This document shows positions 1 through 8,197 of a DNA stretch of 54,897 nt, one piece after another. Under the pieces are notes generated by a model. It was given only the letters and a program-made list of their open reading frames with translations, was not told the DNA's origin and ran no database searches. Source of the stretch: Thiotrichales bacterium. Its GTDB lineage: Bacteria > Pseudomonadota > Gammaproteobacteria > JAABTG01. Numbering within the stretch: position 1 is the first letter of the stretch; every line of letters begins with the position of its first letter. Position numbers and translations under genes: made by a program. The stretch spans positions 1-54,897 of the forward strand of contig JAABTG010000016.1 of NCBI GenBank assembly GCA_011389995.1. The letters are read 5' to 3'.

Positions 1-156
1 GAATTCCTCACGAGTCACCAGCTCCAGCCTCGACAGGCCGTTGCTGACGGCAAGCCGCACCGTGCGGTTCACGTCCTCGCGCAGCATGTTCGCATCATCC
101 GGCATGGCCGACGCGATGCGGTCCACGAGCTTGTCGAAAACCGATGGATTCACCAT
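1..156 (-). CDS. ubiK: Ubiquinone biosynthesis accessory factor UbiK (partial, N-terminal 52 residues)
   Basis: The gene runs off the left edge, so only the N-terminus is visible. The ATG at 154-156 opens MVNPSVFDKLVDRI, followed by an amphipathic stretch rich in Leu, Arg and Glu (LREDVNRTVRLAV, then LSRLELVTREEF). That is the pattern of the BMFP/YqiC family, small coiled-coil proteins that bind membranes and the Ubi complex and help aerobic ubiquinone synthesis. In many gammaproteobacteria ubiK lies beside glnK-amtB, divergently transcribed as here, which supports the call. Full-length family members are roughly 80-100 residues, so about half is missing. Confidence 0.8.
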   Translation of the reverse strand, partial: MVNPSVFDKLVDRIASAMPDDANMLREDVNRTVRLAVSNGLSRLELVTREEF

Positions 157-288
157 TCCAGACTCCGGAAAAAGGGACGGCGCCTACCTTAGCGCCCGAC
201 CTTCCCCGGGGCAAGGACGGCCACCGTCGGCCTCCGCACCACCACGCCCCGACCCATGGCACCGCCATCAGGCAATAGGCCGCCGGTG

Positions 289-305
289 CGCACCATAGTG
301 GTGCG
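289..305. promoter_or_regulatory. NtrC binding site (enhancer) for the torF-glnK-amtB operon
   Basis: The 17-bp sequence CGCACCATAGTGGTGCG is a perfect palindrome with 7-bp arms and a 3-bp centre. It matches the enterobacterial NtrC consensus core GCACCA-N3-TGGTGC exactly. It lies about 120 bp upstream of the start point predicted from the sigma-54 promoter at 392-407, a normal enhancer distance. No equally good second site was seen nearby. Confidence 0.8.
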
Positions 306-391
306 TTGGGTTAAAGACAACTGTCGCTAAAAAACGACGCAGGCCTAAGCGAAATATCCCATACCAATGATTTAAAAGAAGTTTTTTTTGA

Positions 392-407
392 TGGCACGAC
401 AACTGCA
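392..407 (+). promoter_or_regulatory. Sigma-54 (RpoN) promoter of torF-glnK-amtB
   Basis: TGGCACGACAACTGCA matches the -24/-12 consensus TGGCAC-R-N4-TTGC-W at every position except the first T of TTGC. The invariant GG (393-394) and GC (405-406) have the required spacing. Transcription would start near 418, leaving a leader of about 60 nt before the porin start at 480. With the upstream NtrC palindrome this indicates nitrogen-limitation control. Confidence 0.85.
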
Positions 408-479
408 TTAGGGAGCCGCGTAAGCATCCAACTTGTCATATCCGCTCCCCCGGAGCCCAACGCAGAAGGAGTAGTACCC

Positions 480-1184
480 ATGTCCAGCATGAAAAAGACT
501 ATCCTTGTGGCCGCCGTTTCGGCCGCCCTCTCCCCCCTGGCGGCCCAGGCCGAGTTGACGGCCAATATCGGCGCCACCAGCAACTATATGTGGCGTGGCG
601 TCACCCAGACGGCCGACGGTGCCGCCGTCTCCGGTGGTGTCGACTGGGCGGATCCCAGCGGCTTCTACGCCGGCACCTGGGCCTCCAATGTGGACTTCGC
701 CGACTACGAGTGGGACCTGTACGCCGGCTTCGGTGGTGGCAGCGGCGACATCTCCTGGGACTTGAACACCATCGTCTACGTCTACGATGACGGTTGCGGC
801 GACTGTAATTTCTGGGAGGTCGGCGGTTCGGTGGGCTTCAAGTGGTTCACCGCGGGTCTGCAGTACACCATCGATGGCGAGCAGCCCGATGACCTGCCCT
901 TCAGCGAGGGCGACATCTACTACTACGCCAGCGCCAGCTTCGACCTCCAGCCCACCTGGACTCTCGGCCTGACCATCGGCCACTACGACTTCGACACCAG
1001 CAGCAGCGACATGGCGGCGGCGGGCAATCCCAGCGACGTGGATTACACCCATTACCAGCTGGATCTCGGCAAGAGTGCGGGTGACTTCGGCGACTTCACC
1101 TTCTCCGTGGGGATCCAGGACGAGGAGTTCTGGGGTCAGGGCGACGATACCCAGGTGTGGGTGTCCTGGGGCAAGTCCTTCTGA
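480..1184 (+). CDS. TorF family putative outer-membrane porin
   Basis: A 234-residue exported beta-barrel protein. It starts with a signal peptide (MSSMKKTILVAAVSAALSPL, probable cleavage after AAQA near residue 24) and continues with alternating aromatic/polar strands rich in Tyr, Trp, Asp and Gly, ending in a C-terminal Phe typical of outer-membrane proteins. The motif ATSNYMWRGVTQT near the mature N-terminus is characteristic of the family annotated as TorF putative porins. AAGGAG eight bases upstream fixes the ATG at 480 over the internal ATG at 489. It is the first gene after the sigma-54 promoter and precedes glnK by about 80 bp, so it may admit ammonium or small nitrogen compounds across the outer membrane. 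That role is inferred from context. Confidence 0.85.
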   Translation: MSSMKKTILVAAVSAALSPLAAQAELTANIGATSNYMWRGVTQTADGAAVSGGVDWADPSGFYAGTWASNVDFADYEWDLYAGFGGGSGDISWDLNTIVYVYDDGCGDCNFWEVGGSVGFKWFTAGLQYTIDGEQPDDLPFSEGDIYYYASASFDLQPTWTLGLTIGHYDFDTSSSDMAAAGNPSDVDYTHYQLDLGKSAGDFGDFTFSVGIQDEEFWGQGDDTQVWVSWGKSF

Positions 1185-1220
1185 GGCGTGGCCCGGAGTC
1201 TTCTACGCAAACAGGCATGA

Positions 1221-1604
<384 letters not shown>

Positions 1605-1626
1605 TTCCGTATAGAGGTCAATACCA

Positions 1627-2895
1627 ATGGAAAACATGAGCGAGATACTGGAACTGCACTACGCCCTGGATACCTTCTACTTCCTGATATCCGGTGCACT
1701 GGTGATGTGGATGGCCGCAGGCTTCGCGATGCTGGAAGCCGGCATGGTGCGCGCCAAGAACACCACCGAGATCCTCACCAAGAACGTGGCGCTCTATGCC
1801 ATCGCCTCCATCATGTACATGCTCTTCGGTTATCAGATCATGTACGGCGATGCCATCAGCAGCGTCATCCCGGGCTTCGACTTTCTCATCGGGGCCGACA
1901 ACACCACCGAAGCCGTGACGGCGGGAGGAGACGGCGCGCCGTACTATTCCAACCTGTCGGACTTCTTCTTCCAGGTGGTGTTCGTGGCCACCGCCATGTC
2001 CATCGTCTCCGGTGCCGTGGCCGAGCGCATGAAGTTGTGGTCCTTCCTGTTGTTCGCGGTCATCATGACGGGATTCATCTATCCGGTGCAGGGCTACTGG
2101 AAGTGGGGCGGCGGCTTTCTCGACGCGGCCGGCTTCCTGGACTTCGCGGGTTCCGGTGTGGTGCACATGACCGGTGCCACGGCGGCCCTGGCGGGCGTGC
2201 TGCTCCTCGGGGCACGCAAGGGCAAGTACGGTAAGGATGGCAAGATCAACGCCATTCCGGGTGCCAATCTGCCCCTGGCCACCCTGGGCACCTTCATCCT
2301 GTGGCTCGGCTGGTTCGGCTTCAACGGCGGTTCCGAGCTGATGGTGTCCAACGTGGTGGAGGCCAACGCGGTGGCCCAGATTTTCGTCAACACCAACATG
2401 GCGGCGGCCGGCGGCGTGGTGGCGGCCCTCATCACCTCCAGGCTGATGTTCGGCAAGGCCGACCTCACCATGGCCCTGAACGGCGCCCTGGCCGGCCTGG
2501 TGGCCATCACCGCGGAACCCCTGACGGGATCCCCCCTGGCCTCCACCCTGGTGGGTGTCGTCGGCGGTATCCTGGTGGTGTTCTCCATCGTGACCCTGGA
2601 CAAGCTGCGGGTGGACGATCCGGTCGGCGCCATCTCCGTCCACGGCGTGGTCGGCGTCTGGGGTCTGCTGGCGGTGGTCCTCACCAATCCCGACGCCACC
2701 ATCGGCGCCCAGCTCATGGGCATCGGCGTCATCTTCGCCTGGGTCTTCATCGCCAGCTTCGTGGTCTGGTTCATCATCAAGTCGGTGATCGGCATCCGCG
2801 TCTCCGAGGAAGATGAGTTCGAGGGCGTTGACCTGTCGGAGTGCGGCCTCGAGGCCTATCCGGAGTTCGTGGGCAGCGCGGGTTCGGGGAAATAA
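1627..2895 (+). CDS. amtB: Ammonium transporter AmtB
   Basis: A 422-residue integral membrane protein with about 11 hydrophobic segments and no obvious cleavable leader. The Amt signature DTFYFLISGALVMWMAAGF and then AMLEAGMVRAKNTTEI are near the N-terminus. The twin pore histidines are in VVHMTGATAAL and AISVHGVVGVWG, and the conserved Asp is in FLDFAGSG. AmtB conducts ammonium across the inner membrane and is blocked by GlnK, encoded just upstream. The C-terminal tail (SEEDEFEGVDLSECGLEAYP) carries the usual cytoplasmic motif that helps gate the channel. A strong terminator follows about 55 bp downstream, ending the operon. Confidence 0.96.
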   Translation: MENMSEILELHYALDTFYFLISGALVMWMAAGFAMLEAGMVRAKNTTEILTKNVALYAIASIMYMLFGYQIMYGDAISSVIPGFDFLIGADNTTEAVTAGGDGAPYYSNLSDFFFQVVFVATAMSIVSGAVAERMKLWSFLLFAVIMTGFIYPVQGYWKWGGGFLDAAGFLDFAGSGVVHMTGATAALAGVLLLGARKGKYGKDGKINAIPGANLPLATLGTFILWLGWFGFNGGSELMVSNVVEANAVAQIFVNTNMAAAGGVVAALITSRLMFGKADLTMALNGALAGLVAITAEPLTGSPLASTLVGVVGGILVVFSIVTLDKLRVDDPVGAISVHGVVGVWGLLAVVLTNPDATIGAQLMGIGVIFAWVFIASFVVWFIIKSVIGIRVSEEDEFEGVDLSECGLEAYPEFVGSAGSGK

Positions 2896-2949
2896 CCCCG
2901 AGAAACAACCCCAAGGAATAACCCAGGGGTATTTCTGCAATCTTGGCAG

Positions 2950-2976
2950 CGGGCGCTTCGGCGCCCGTTTTTTTTG
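2950..2976 (+). terminator. Rho-independent terminator of torF-glnK-amtB
   Basis: CGGGCGC and GCGCCCG pair as a 7-bp stem around a TTCG tetraloop, followed directly by a run of eight or more T residues. It lies just after amtB and before the next gene's leader. Confidence 0.93.
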
Positions 2977-3085
2977 TCCTGGGGCCATCGACCCGACCGG
3001 CCCACAGCCGTCACGGGACTGTCAATATGCCGGCCAATACACCTAAAATGGCGGTCTACCGAAGCCGACGGAACAGAAAGGCCTC

Positions 3086-4150
3086 ATGGTGAAGCTAGTC
3101 GACCGCAACCTGCTCAAGCAGCTCGTCCCGCCAAACGCCCTGAATGCGGAGAACTTTCAGGAACTGGCACGCAAGGCCGTGGTGGAGACCGTGCCCGCGG
3201 GGCGCACCCTATTCAAGGCCGGCGACCGGGACGGCAAGACCATCTACGTCATCGCCGGCGAGGTGGAGTTGACGGCGGCGGACGGTCAGAAGCGGGTGGT
3301 CAAGGGGGGCACGGCGGATGCCCAGCACCCCATCGGCAATTTCCAACCCCGCCAGCACACCGCCAAGGCCCAAACCGAGGCGAGCATCACCCGCTTCGAC
3401 AGCGACCTGCTGGATATCCTGCTCACCTGGGACCAGCTCTCCGGCATCGAGGTCAGCGACCTCACCTCGGACAGCGAGCCCTCCGAGGGCGGCGACTGGA
3501 TGTCCCGCATTCTCCAGTCCAGCGCCTTCATGAGTATCCCCCCGGCCAACATCCAGCAGATGTTCATGAAGCTCCAGGAGTTCCCCGCCAAGGCCGGGGA
3601 CGTCATCGTGGAGCAGGGGGGCGAGGGCGACTACTACTACATCATCAGCGAGGGCCGCTGCAAGGTCACCCGCAAGGCGCCCAACGGCCAGGATCTGCCC
3701 CTGGCGGAACTCATCGACGGCGACGCCTTCGGCGAGGAGGCGCTGCTCTCCAACGAGCCGCGCAACGCCACCGTGCGCGCCGTCACGGACTCCAAGCTCA
3801 TGCGTCTGTCGAAACAGGACTTCGAGGAGCTCCTCAAGGCCCCCATGCAGAAGGAGGTGGACTTCGAGAAGGCCAAGGAGATGGTGCGGGCCGGCACCAC
3901 CCAGCTCATCGACGTGCGCCTGGAGAGCGAGCATCAGAACAGTGCCATCAAGGGCAGCACGAACATCCCCATCTACATGCTGCGCCTCAAGGCCGAGGGG
4001 CTGCCCAGGGACCGGGACTACATCGTCTACTGCGACACCGGCCGCCGCAGTTCGGCCGCGGCCTATCTGCTCACGGAACGGGGACTCAACGCCTACGTAT
4101 TGAAGGGCGGCCTGACGGCCGTCAAGGAAGCCAGGGCCGCCGCCGGCTGA
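3086..4150 (+). CDS. Cyclic nucleotide-binding domain / rhodanese fusion protein
   Basis: A 354-residue soluble protein with three parts. Residues about 10-125 resemble a degenerate cNMP-binding domain (VPAGRTLFKAGDRDGKTIYV). Residues about 140-260 are a better one, with EQGGEGDYYYIISEGRCKV and a phosphate-binding-cassette-like DAFGEEALLSNEPRNATVRA. The C-terminal third is a rhodanese domain with active-site loop VYCDTGRRSSAAA; its Cys would carry the persulfide. The expected role is to couple a nucleotide-type signal to sulfur transfer or persulfide handling, but no substrate is known. It is monocistronic or a short unit with aroE, 40 bp downstream. The ATG at 3086 follows an AAAGG-like ribosome site. 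Confidence 0.85.
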   Translation: MVKLVDRNLLKQLVPPNALNAENFQELARKAVVETVPAGRTLFKAGDRDGKTIYVIAGEVELTAADGQKRVVKGGTADAQHPIGNFQPRQHTAKAQTEASITRFDSDLLDILLTWDQLSGIEVSDLTSDSEPSEGGDWMSRILQSSAFMSIPPANIQQMFMKLQEFPAKAGDVIVEQGGEGDYYYIISEGRCKVTRKAPNGQDLPLAELIDGDAFGEEALLSNEPRNATVRAVTDSKLMRLSKQDFEELLKAPMQKEVDFEKAKEMVRAGTTQLIDVRLESEHQNSAIKGSTNIPIYMLRLKAEGLPRDRDYIVYCDTGRRSSAAAYLLTERGLNAYVLKGGLTAVKEARAAAG

Positions 4151-4190
4151 TGACGGGGCGGGCCACAACCGGGAGCCGGAGGTCATAATC

Positions 4191-5039
4191 ATGAAGGACC
4201 GCTATGCCGTCATGGGTGATCCGGTCAGCCATAGCAAGTCCCCCGCCATCCACCGGGCCTTCGCGAGCCAGACCGGCGAGGCCATCAGCTACGAGGCCAT
4301 CCATGTCCCCGCCGGCCATTTTCAGGAGGCGGTGGAGGCCTTCCGCAACGAGGGAGGCCGGGGTCTCAATGTCACCCTGCCCTTCAAGGAGGAGGCCTTC
4401 GCCCTCACCCATGAGGTGACGGACCGCGGCCGCCGGGCGGGGGCCGTCAACACCCTGTGGTTCGATGCCGGCGGCGGTATCCACGGCGACAACACCGATG
4501 GCCTCGGGCTGGTGCGGGACCTGGTGGCCAATCTCGGCTGCGAGCTGGAGGATCGGCAGCTCCTGGTGGTGGGTGCCGGTGGCGCCAGCCGCGGCATTCT
4601 GGGCCCGTTGCTGGAGCGCAATCCCGCCCGTGTGGTGATTGCCAACCGCACCGCCGGCCGGGCCGAGGCGGTGGCCCGGGTCTTCGCCGATGCCGGCCCG
4701 GTGGAAGGCTGCGGCCTCGATGCCCTCGACGGGCGACGTTTCCACCTCGTCATCAACGCCACCTCCGCCAGTATCGGCGGCAAGGTGCCGGCCCTGCCCG
4801 CAGGCCTGCTGGAGGAAGGCGCGTGGTGCTATGACCTGATGTACGGCGACCAGCCCACCGCCTTCATGCAGTGGGGCGAGCACAACGGCGCCGCCCATGT
4901 GGCGGACGGCCTCGGCATGCTGGTGGAGCAGGCCTCGGAATCGTTCCGGATCTGGCGGGGGCTCCGTCCCGATACCCTCGGGGTGATTCGCATGCTGCGG
5001 ACTGAGGCCCGGGAGAGTCCGGCCTCGAACGAGGTCTGA
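4191..5039 (+). CDS. aroE: Shikimate dehydrogenase (NADP+) AroE
   Basis: A 282-residue cytoplasmic enzyme that reduces 3-dehydroshikimate to shikimate in aromatic amino acid synthesis. Visible motifs are the substrate-binding MGDPVSHSKSPAIHRAF, the catalytic-Lys region NVTLPFKEEAF, NTDGLGLVRDL, the Rossmann loop VVGAGGASRGI and the NADP-selecting ANRTAGRAEAV. Length and motif order are normal. The ATG lies 40 bp after the rhodanese fusion gene, and the following gene is convergent. Nothing is unusual. Confidence 0.96.
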   Translation: MKDRYAVMGDPVSHSKSPAIHRAFASQTGEAISYEAIHVPAGHFQEAVEAFRNEGGRGLNVTLPFKEEAFALTHEVTDRGRRAGAVNTLWFDAGGGIHGDNTDGLGLVRDLVANLGCELEDRQLLVVGAGGASRGILGPLLERNPARVVIANRTAGRAEAVARVFADAGPVEGCGLDALDGRRFHLVINATSASIGGKVPALPAGLLEEGAWCYDLMYGDQPTAFMQWGEHNGAAHVADGLGMLVEQASESFRIWRGLRPDTLGVIRMLRTEARESPASNEV

Positions 5040-5081
5040 GGTGCCCCCCGCCCCGGTGTGCCAGGGGCGGCAGGATACCTG

Positions 5082-5717
5082 CTAGTGTCCTTGCGGCTCG
5101 AGACCGCTGGCGGCCGCTGACCGCCGGTAGGTCAGGGGGATGATCACTGGCTCCGGCCACCAGGGCCCCGCGAGTTCCAGGGAGACCTCCAACTCGTCAC
5201 CCCCGGGGTCGAGGCGGTAACGCCGCAGCACCTTCATACCCCCTCGCAGGTGGCTCTCCACCACCAGCGCGGCCTTCTCCCAACCTGCCGTGGTAACCAC
5301 CTGGGAGGCCCCCTTCGCCGATACACTGGTACCACGGTAGTCGGTAAACAGGCGCTCCTCCCGGCCACCATCGGTGGTGATGCGGATGGCCGGTTCCCGG
5401 TGGATGATGGTTAGACCCTCGCTGATGGTCCGGGGCATGCCGGGCACGGTCCGCGCCTGCCCGGCGGGGGCCTCGGCGCCGCCCATGGGACGCCGCCCCG
5501 AAGGCCCCGGCGAACGGCTCTCGAGGGCATCCTGCAGTCGTTCCCGGGGATCCTCAGCGGCCGCCTCATCCAATACCCAGGCCCCCGTCAACACCGGGGG
5601 ACCCGCGGCGGCCCCGACCCACGGCAGCGCCATGCAGAGGACCACCAGCAACGCGTATCGGCGACCGCGGAGCGGGGCGCCACGGCTTCCCGCCGTGCTT
5701 GCCCGGGCGCCCGTCAC
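5082..5717 (-). CDS. Secreted protein of unknown function
   Basis: The open frame extends up to 5939 but would then overlap the DUF1244 gene, so the start was set at a GTG (5715-5717) that gives a plausible signal peptide (RGRRYALLVVLCMALPWVG, cleavage near GAAA). The start is uncertain because no good ribosome site is visible. The mature part of about 170 residues has TGAWVLDEAAAEDP near its N-terminus, a low-complexity Pro/Gly/Arg linker, and a beta-rich C-terminal half (ITTDGGREERLFTDYRGTSV, then ALVVESHLRGGMKVLRRYRL) suggesting a small barrel or lipid-binding fold. It is convergent with aroE. I recognise no family. Confidence 0.6.
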   Translation of the reverse strand: MTGARASTAGSRGAPLRGRRYALLVVLCMALPWVGAAAGPPVLTGAWVLDEAAAEDPRERLQDALESRSPGPSGRRPMGGAEAPAGQARTVPGMPRTISEGLTIIHREPAIRITTDGGREERLFTDYRGTSVSAKGASQVVTTAGWEKAALVVESHLRGGMKVLRRYRLDPGGDELEVSLELAGPWWPEPVIIPLTYRRSAAASGLEPQGH

Positions 5718-5799
5718 CAGCGTATCAGCGCGCGGGGGTTTGCCGTGGTCCGCCGCCGCAAAGGGCCTGGGGGAATGTCCCGGCGACCGTGCCGGGCAC

Positions 5800-6117
5800 T
5801 CAATTATGGCCGCTGATCTTGGCGTGAAGGGGCTTGGTCTCCTCGTAGCGGTTCTGCTGTTCAGGGGTCGCCTCCCTCTGATACTTGTCCTTCCATTCGC
5901 CGTAGGGCATGCCGTAGATGACCTCTCGCGCCCCATCATAGCTGGGTTCGAAACCCCGGGCCTCGGCCTCGGCCTTCCACCACTTCGCCAGACAGTTGCG
6001 GCAGAAGCCCGCCAGGTTCATTAGGTCGATGTTCTGCACATCGGTCCGCTCCTGCAGGTGCTTCACCAGGGCGCGCATCACGGCGGCCTCGATCTCGGTG
6101 CGGGTCTTGTCGTCCAT
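5800..6117 (-). CDS. DUF1244 domain-containing protein
   Basis: A 105-residue cytoplasmic protein with the highly conserved DUF1244 core: RTDVQNIDLMNLAGFCRNCL, then AKWWKAEAEARG and YGMPYGEWKDKYQ. The CRNC cysteine pair could bind metal or act in redox, but the family's function is not established. The ATG at 6117 was chosen over the ATG at 6129 because GGAG lies six bases upstream of it. Its 5' side is filled by a heptanucleotide tandem repeat, so its promoter is either inside the repeat or displaced by it. Confidence 0.85.
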   Translation of the reverse strand: MDDKTRTEIEAAVMRALVKHLQERTDVQNIDLMNLAGFCRNCLAKWWKAEAEARGFEPSYDGAREVIYGMPYGEWKDKYQREATPEQQNRYEETKPLHAKISGHN

Positions 6118-6146
6118 CGGGAACTCCATCGGTTACTGGTGAATTA

Positions 6147-6189
6147 GGGAATAGGGAATAGGGAATAGGGAATAGGGAATAGGGAATAG
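6147..6189. repeat. Heptanucleotide tandem repeat GGGAATA x 6
   Basis: Six perfect, in-register copies of the 7-bp unit GGGAATA, preceded by a degenerate unit (GAATTA). They occupy the space between the DUF1244 and dctM genes, both on the minus strand. Two copies of the same unit recur at 8129-8142, and other heptamer arrays occur at 8100-8127, 18874-18904 and 19041-19073. Confidence 0.95.
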
Positions 6190-6243
6190 ATTTAAGCATC
6201 CCTCGTCAGACTCGGCTTATCAACCCTGCTGCCTCGCTGCCTT

Positions 6244-7557
6244 TCAAAGTCCCCGCAGCTCATCCATCAGGTCCGGCAACCACTGCACCAGATCGGGGAA
6301 GCCCACCATGACGGCGATGGTCAGCAGTTGGACGCCGACGAAGGGCATGACGCCGGCATAGATATGGGAGATGTGCACCTCGGGCGGCGCCACGGCCTTG
6401 AGGTAGAACAACGAAAAGCCGAAGGGCGGGGTCAGGAAAGAGGTCTGCAGGTTGACGGCGATGAGCAGCGCGAACCACATCAGGTCGATACCGAAATGCT
6501 GGGCGATGGGCGCCAGGATGGGTACCACGATGAAGCAGATCTCCAGGAAATCGAGGAAGAAACCCAAACCGAATATGAGCAGCATGCTGAAGATCAGGAA
6601 CCCCCATTGTCCCCCCGGCAGGCCGGTCATGAGGTCCTTCACCAAGTCGTCTCCCCCCATGCCCCGGAACACCAGGCCGAAGGCGGTGGCACCGATGAGG
6701 ATCAGGAACACCATGCTGGTGAGGCGGGTGGTCTGGCCCATGGACTCCCGGAGGTTGTGGAGCTTCAGGCGGCCTCGCACACCCGCCAGCAGCATCGCCC
6801 CCAGGGCGCCCACGGCGGCCGACTCCGTGGGCGAGGCCACACCGAAGAAGATGGAGCCCAGCACGGCGAACACCAGCACCAGGGGCGGCAGCAGGCTCCG
6901 CGCCACGCGCCCGGCCAGGCTGCCGGGGACCCCCTTCGCCAGGGCCGGCGCGCATTCGGGATGACGCCACGCCTTCCACAGGATGTAGAGAGCGAACAGG
7001 GAGATGAGCATCAGCCCGGGCACCACGGCGGCGATGAACAGCCGCCCCACGGGCACGCCGATGACGTCTCCCAGCAGGATAAGGATGATGCTCGGAGGCA
7101 TGATCTGCCCCAGGGTACCGGAGGCCGCGATGGTGCCGGTGGCGAGCCGGGGGGCATAGCCGTGTTTGAGCATGGCCGGCAGGGCGATGACCCCCATGGT
7201 CACCACCGTGGCCCCCACCACCCCCGTGGTAGCCGCCAGCAGGGCCCCCACGAACACGATGGACAGGGCGAGACCGCCGCGCAGCCGGCCGAACAGGGCC
7301 CCCATGGTCTCCAGCAGGTCTTCCGCGAGACCCGACTTCTCCAGCATCACCCCCATGAACACGAAAAGGGGTACCGCCAGCAGGGTGAAATTGGTCATCA
7401 CCCCCCAGATACGCAGGGGCAGCAGGTCGAAGAAATCCAGCCCCAGAAAGATGCCGCCGAACAGGGTGGCCACGGCCCCGAGGGTGAAGGCCACCGGAAA
7501 GCCCGCCATGAGGGCGAGCACCAGTACCAGGAACATCACCAGGGCCCAGTACTCCAT
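6244..7557 (-). CDS. dctM: TRAP transporter large permease subunit DctM
   Basis: A 437-residue membrane protein with about 12 hydrophobic helices, the ion-coupling and translocation subunit of tripartite ATP-independent periplasmic transporters. Typical DctM features are the N-terminal MAGFPVAFTLGAVATLFGG, LFVFMGVMLEKSGLAEDLL, AATTGVVGATVVTMGVIALP, GTLGQIMPPSIILILLGDV and the C-terminal TSFLTPPFGFSLFYLKAVAP. It starts directly after the dctQ stop codon (adjacent, no gap), so the two are translationally linked. Substrates of the family are organic acids and related anions taken up with sodium. The substrate here is unknown because no binding protein (DctP/TAXI) is encoded nearby. Confidence 0.93.
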   Translation of the reverse strand: MEYWALVMFLVLVLALMAGFPVAFTLGAVATLFGGIFLGLDFFDLLPLRIWGVMTNFTLLAVPLFVFMGVMLEKSGLAEDLLETMGALFGRLRGGLALSIVFVGALLAATTGVVGATVVTMGVIALPAMLKHGYAPRLATGTIAASGTLGQIMPPSIILILLGDVIGVPVGRLFIAAVVPGLMLISLFALYILWKAWRHPECAPALAKGVPGSLAGRVARSLLPPLVLVFAVLGSIFFGVASPTESAAVGALGAMLLAGVRGRLKLHNLRESMGQTTRLTSMVFLILIGATAFGLVFRGMGGDDLVKDLMTGLPGGQWGFLIFSMLLIFGLGFFLDFLEICFIVVPILAPIAQHFGIDLMWFALLIAVNLQTSFLTPPFGFSLFYLKAVAPPEVHISHIYAGVMPFVGVQLLTIAVMVGFPDLVQWLPDLMDELRGL

Positions 7558-8094
7558 TCAGGGCTCCCGGGGGCCGAGCAGCACGTTCAGGCTGGCCAGG
7601 GCCAGGCTGATGCCCTGCAACACCAGCATGGCGAAGCCGAGGGGAATGCAGGCCTTGAGGATCCAGCGGTAGGGCAGCCCCCCCGGATCGGGGGATCCTT
7701 CGTTGTACACGAAGGCGTTGGTCACGAAGGGCATGGCGCTGTATATGACCAGGCCGCAGAAGGGCATCAACAGCAACAGGCTGCCAAGGAGATTTACCCA
7801 GGCGCGGCGGCGCGGCGTCATCCAGCGGCTCTGGTAGACCACGTCCAGGCGCACGTGGTCGTCGTGTTTGAGGGTGTAGGCCGCCCCCAACAGAAACAGT
7901 GCCGCGAACAAATGCCACTCCAACTCCTGGAGGGCCACCGATCCCGTGTTGAACAGATAGCGGCCCCCCACGTCGTAGATCATCAGCAGGACCATCATCA
8001 ACACCAGCCAGGAGACGGCGCGCCCCACCGCCTCGCTGAAGCGGTCGATGGTGCGGGCGGCGCGGGAGGTCCAGGTGAGCAGGGAGGTGTTCAT
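7558..8094 (-). CDS. dctQ: TRAP transporter small permease subunit DctQ
   Basis: A 178-residue protein with four hydrophobic segments, the small membrane partner of DctM. It shows the family pattern: a first helix LVLMMVLLMIYDVGGRYLFN, then ALQELEWHLFAALFLLGAAY and the short basic segment KHDDHVRLDVVY ahead of the third helix. It is upstream of dctM in the same operon. Its 5' flank is a run of GGGGGTC and GGGAATA heptamers followed by cbbR about 100 bp away, so it may be read from the carboxysome/cbbR transcript or from an unseen promoter. Confidence 0.9.
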   Translation of the reverse strand: MNTSLLTWTSRAARTIDRFSEAVGRAVSWLVLMMVLLMIYDVGGRYLFNTGSVALQELEWHLFAALFLLGAAYTLKHDDHVRLDVVYQSRWMTPRRRAWVNLLGSLLLLMPFCGLVIYSAMPFVTNAFVYNEGSPDPGGLPYRWILKACIPLGFAMLVLQGISLALASLNVLLGPREP

Positions 8095-8099
8095 GGGGT

Positions 8100-8154
8100 G
8101 GGGGTCGGGGGTCGGGGGTCGGGGGTCGGGGAATAGGGAATAGACTAAAGTCTA
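8100..8154. repeat. Heptamer array (GGGGGTC x 4 then GGGAATA x 2) and palindrome
   Basis: Four perfect GGGGGTC units at 8100-8127 pass without loss of the 7-bp register into two GGGAATA units ending at 8142. A perfect palindrome TAGACT-AA-AGTCTA follows at 8141-8154. The array starts six bases upstream of the dctQ start codon and fills much of the cbbR-dctQ spacer, so it may affect translation or transcription of dctQ. Confidence 0.9.
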
Positions 8155-8197
8155 GGGGGACGCCGTGCCTTGCCTAAACCGTTCACTATTCACCACT

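Noticed and set aside
6328-8136. A 602-residue open frame on the plus strand
   Set aside because: It is opposite dctM and dctQ, which have clear family motifs, and is His/Gln/Gly-rich antisense sequence.
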